Source: Diphasiastrum complanatum (taxonomy: Eukaryota; Streptophyta; Lycopodiopsida; Lycopodiales; Lycopodiaceae). Taken from it: a DNA stretch of 64,000 bases. Shown in pieces: positions 61,678 through 64,000 of the stretch. The stretch covers positions 71,866,308 to 71,930,307 of the forward strand of contig CM055092.1 in the NCBI GenBank assembly GCA_029204225.1, written 5' to 3'. Under the pieces are notes generated by a model, which ran no database searches, was not told where the DNA came from, and worked only from the letters and a program-made list of their open reading frames with translations. Made by a program: the position numbers and the translations under genes. How positions within the stretch are numbered: the first letter of the stretch is position 1; every line of letters begins with the position of its first letter.

Positions 61678-61707
61678 AAAGGGCCCATTTTGAGTTCTAA
61701 TATCCCC
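61678..61707. repeat. Right terminal inverted repeat
   Basis: AAAGGGCCCATTTT ... ATATCCCC, the inverted partner of 51634-51663. The inverted match can be extended by TTA/TAA on the flanks, so the exact terminus and target duplication are uncertain by 1-3 bases. Confidence 0.8.
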
Positions 61708-61925
61708 TAATTCTTTATAATGACAACAAACTCAATCTTCCATGCAAGATCAAAGCATATTGAGATCTCTCATCATTTTGTGAAGAAAAGGTGCAATCTA
61801 AGGAGATATCTTTGGAGCATGTGGCAAGTAGTGAATGTATTGCTGATATCCTCACTAAACCACTTCAAAGAGCTGCATTTTTCAAGTTAAGATCAACCCT
61901 TGGTTTGATAAGAAAGACTATGAAA
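61708..61925 (+). pseudogene. Copia RNase H, right half
   Basis: It resumes the frame interrupted at 51633: FHARSKHIEISHHFV near 61755, then LEHVASSECIADILTKPLQ and FFKLRSTLGL near 61810-61920. A one-base frame change lies near 61790. Confidence 0.88.
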
Positions 61926-62205
61926 GAATTTAGATCATTGATGATCTAAATCCATAAACTGATCTTGGGTTTAGAAAGAGAACAAATCAACAATCTTGCC
62001 AATGCAGAAAAATCAGCATCTACTCTATGAACGAGATGCAAACTCTAATAGAACTTGATCAAACATGAATCAAAACATAAATAGAAGCTACAATACCCTA
62101 CCGTATTTCACAAGTGTGAACCTGAAAATAACAAATATTGATCATTCTACACATAGAATTGCAAGATATTACAAGTATAGTGCACCAATGGATAGTAGAA
62201 TACAA
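61925..62205. repeat. LTR-like repeat, family C (copy 2)
   Basis: It begins TGAAAGAATTTAGATC directly after the Copia stop region and matches 31427-31730. From the coding context it would be a plus-strand 3' LTR, opposite to what the primer-binding site implies for copy 1. Confidence 0.6.
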
Positions 62206-63085
62206 GATGTAGTGGGTTTCTTTCCTTGCCTAACCTGAATCCAAGATCTAGTCAATCTAGCATCAAAGAGATGGAGTTAGTTGTCACGCGTAGGTTCGTT
62301 CCCATGAGAGCGATAGTATAGTTCAGATTTCAACATGAATGGAGGATCTAACACTAACATCCATTAACACTAAGCATTAACACTACATCCATTAACCTAC
62401 TTCCATTAACCCTAAATCCACAACAATGATAGAAACTTACTCTTCTCTCTCTCCCTTTCTCTCTCACAAAAAACATAAGAAATAGCAATCCCAATAATGA
62501 CCAAATCCAACAATTAGCAAATACCAAAGAAAGCATGAGAAATGGAGGAAAAGAGAGGAAGAGCAAGGACATTCATCAATCCATTTCTAAAGAGAACCAA
62601 TCTGCTTTATTGAAATAAGGAAATGAACATGAGGAGCAACTCAAGTTGGTCCTTTTTTATAGTAAAGAGGAGGACCCAAGCCTTTGAATCCTACTGGTCC
62701 AGTATTGCCTCTCTTTTTAATCAAATTTAGAAAAGTGTGGGAACCATCAAAATTGGAGGGAAACTCAACTTTATTCACTAACTTGACATTTAGGCCCTGC
62801 GACATTAAAAGTCCCGCAAAAAGGCCTAAAGTCATTTTATTTACATTCTAATTAATCAAATAACTATGTGATCATTGGGTTGGACTTACACACGTAGGGT
62901 GCCAAATCCCTCTCACTTATTAACTAGGGTCAGAGTTGCCTTGGAATCCGCAAACCCTCAAACAATATCCCCCACCAAAACTGGTGGCGGTCCCACGACA
63001 CCTGCAATATGTAGTTATTGGGGACTTTTATTGGCTTCGCGCCGAATCTTAATTAAAGTCAAGACGTGCAGTATTGAAATCCAAA
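62206..63085. other. No gene recognised
   Basis: Short minus-strand frames only (62572-62354, 62835-62641). Probably untranslated retroelement sequence. Confidence 0.4.
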
Positions 63086-63915
63086 TTATGCGGCATGAAA
63101 CAACGGTGGGCTCCAGCAATCCACTTGGAAGTTGTCCATGAGCCAAGAGCCTCCCATCATAGCCACACGGAAATACAGTCGAGCAATCGGCAGCTGATCT
63201 TTGACTTGCTCTGAGGCCATCGGCTTATTTCGATCAAATGCCAGAGTAGAAAGACAATCGTCCCATTTGGTTGCCACTGACGCCAACAGAGTTAGATCTT
63301 TTGCAAACATTCTGATTGTCGCACCGTTGGATCGGAGAGTGGACATACTCTCTCTGATATGCTTGCAAGGCCCGGTGAAAATCCATTGAAATATTCCAGC
63401 TGTAAGACTGGTGGATGATTGGCCAATTGAACGTATGGATGGTGATTTTATCCATAGCCAATCCCAGATCTTTCCATTTTTGTCTTTGCGACATTGGCAC
63501 GTAATAAGGATCTACCCGCAACTAGCGAGGGAAAGAATCAAGATTTTTTGTGATCTGATCAAGATAAATCTTCGCCGAACTCAAAAATAGTATTTTTATA
63601 TAAATAGAATGTTATGGAAACTCGTCGAAGGTTCTGGCGAAGGATCAAGAGGAATACTAGTAATTTTGCAAAAAAGTGACTTTTTTGGCAAAAATATGAC
63701 AATATGACAACTGATTCTCTGAATACCTTTCTATTTTTGGTATTATTCTTCGTCGACCTGGTGGCAGTAAATAGATCTGAATCACATCTAAGCACAGTGA
63801 ATTGGGCGAAGGTTTTTTTCTGTATTTTTTTTAGGGTTTTGATAATTTTTGGTGTTTTTTGGTGGTTTTTCTGATGTTTCTGGAAATGTGCTAGGAATTG
63901 ATCTTTGTTCTTCAA
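63086..63915 (-). pseudogene. Probable gag region of a minus-strand LTR element
   Basis: Minus-strand frames 63521-63234, 63346-63086 and 63915-63559 are long for this DNA but carry no motif I can name. The third has a Lys-rich stretch (KTPKIIKTLKKIQKK). They are read as gag because a tRNA-Met primer-binding site for a minus-strand element begins at 63991, about 80 bases upstream. Frame changes suggest decay. Confidence 0.35.
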
Positions 63916-63990
63916 ACTGACGGTTTTGTAAACAAAAACAAAGGTGTCTGCAACTCGGCGAAAGTTTTCTGAAAGAGGGTAAAAAGTTCT

Positions 63991-64000
63991 GGGCTCTGAT
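63991..64000 (-). other. Partial tRNA-Met primer-binding site at window end
   Basis: The window ends GGGCTCTGAT, the first part of (G)GCTCTGATACCA, which reads ATCAGAGCC on the minus strand. If ACCA follows outside the window, a 5' LTR starts just beyond 64004. Confidence 0.5.

Larger units (their letters stand above)
51634..61707. mobile_element. 10.07-kb DNA transposon with H3-like, protease and DDE-like genes
   Basis: The ends are imperfect 30-bp terminal inverted repeats, flanked by TA on both sides (51632-51633, 61708-61709), possibly a 2-bp target duplication. Insertion into a Copia RNase H frame that resumes on the other side fixes the boundaries independently. Contents from the left: DDE-like gene (plus), unrecognised gene (minus), repeat-rich divergent region, H3-like gene (plus), C48-type protease gene (plus), foldback, unrecognised gene (minus). 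No polymerase, ATPase or capsid-like gene is seen, so it is not an obvious Maverick/Polinton. The superfamily is not identified. Confidence 0.8.

Noticed and set aside
51634-61707. Maverick/Polinton or integrated giant-virus segment
   Set aside because: A protease and a histone-like gene would fit, but no polymerase B, packaging ATPase, retroviral-type integrase or capsid gene is seen, genes have many introns, and the target site and TIR length differ from Mavericks.

Overview
The window looks like nuclear DNA from a land plant. It is AT-rich and intron-bearing, and it is crowded with nested LTR retrotransposons, mostly Ty1/Copia primed by initiator tRNA-Met, plus one Ty3/Gypsy gag. A Penelope-like reverse transcriptase remnant would fit a gymnosperm, fern or lycophyte better than an angiosperm, but that is inference. 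I see one host gene that looks functional: an 11-exon class IV HD-ZIP (homeodomain, zipper-loop-zipper, START) transcription factor on the minus strand (26866 to 21852, 798 codons), with a 22-codon upstream ORF ending one base before its ATG.

Layout. 1-665 is a degenerate ~105-bp tandem repeat. 674-2160 (minus) and 5772-6747 (plus) are pieces of two Copia polyproteins. 10.0-11.0 kb (minus) is a Penelope-like RT remnant. 14.16-18.10 kb is a Copia element with both LTRs whose integrase core is missing. 21.85-27.9 kb is the HD-ZIP gene and its GC-rich upstream region. 30.2-39.6 kb is a patchwork of LTRs, a second fragment of the 14-18 kb Copia family, a Gypsy gag joined to a Copia integrase scrap, a Copia RT/RNase H with its 3' LTR, and a scrap of the 43-48 kb element. 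43.17-48.48 kb is a minus-strand non-autonomous LTR element with a TAGAA target duplication, nested in another LTR. Its 5' LTR plus flank is amplified into four 817-bp tandem copies (47.74-51.01 kb).

The most interesting object is 51,634-61,707. It is a 10.07-kb DNA element with 30-bp imperfect terminal inverted repeats (24/30 identical, GGGG...CCCTTT), and it interrupts a Copia RNase H reading frame that resumes on its far side. It carries: an intron-containing DDE-transposase-like gene with a CxxC motif (52.0-54.5 kb, plus); an unrecognised gene (55.4-54.4 kb, minus); a 1.7-kb divergent intergenic region with about 15 copies of an ATATCGGTTCAGCGCGC-like motif in both orientations and two tandem stem-loops; a diverged histone H3 (57.17-57.64 kb, plus) aligning without gaps to the H3 fold; a Ulp1/C48-type cysteine protease gene (57.7-59.2 kb, plus); a 206-bp foldback; and a second unrecognised spliced gene (61.36-60.12 kb, minus). 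This copy is decayed, with frameshifts and with stops at apparent Gln and Trp codons. The gene combination (transposase, H3 variant, deSUMOylase-like protease, iteron-like repeats) does not match a transposon family I can name and is the main candidate for an undescribed system.

All calls come from reading the sequence and supplied translations by eye. No database search was possible, so family names for the decayed elements carry the confidence given with each entry.
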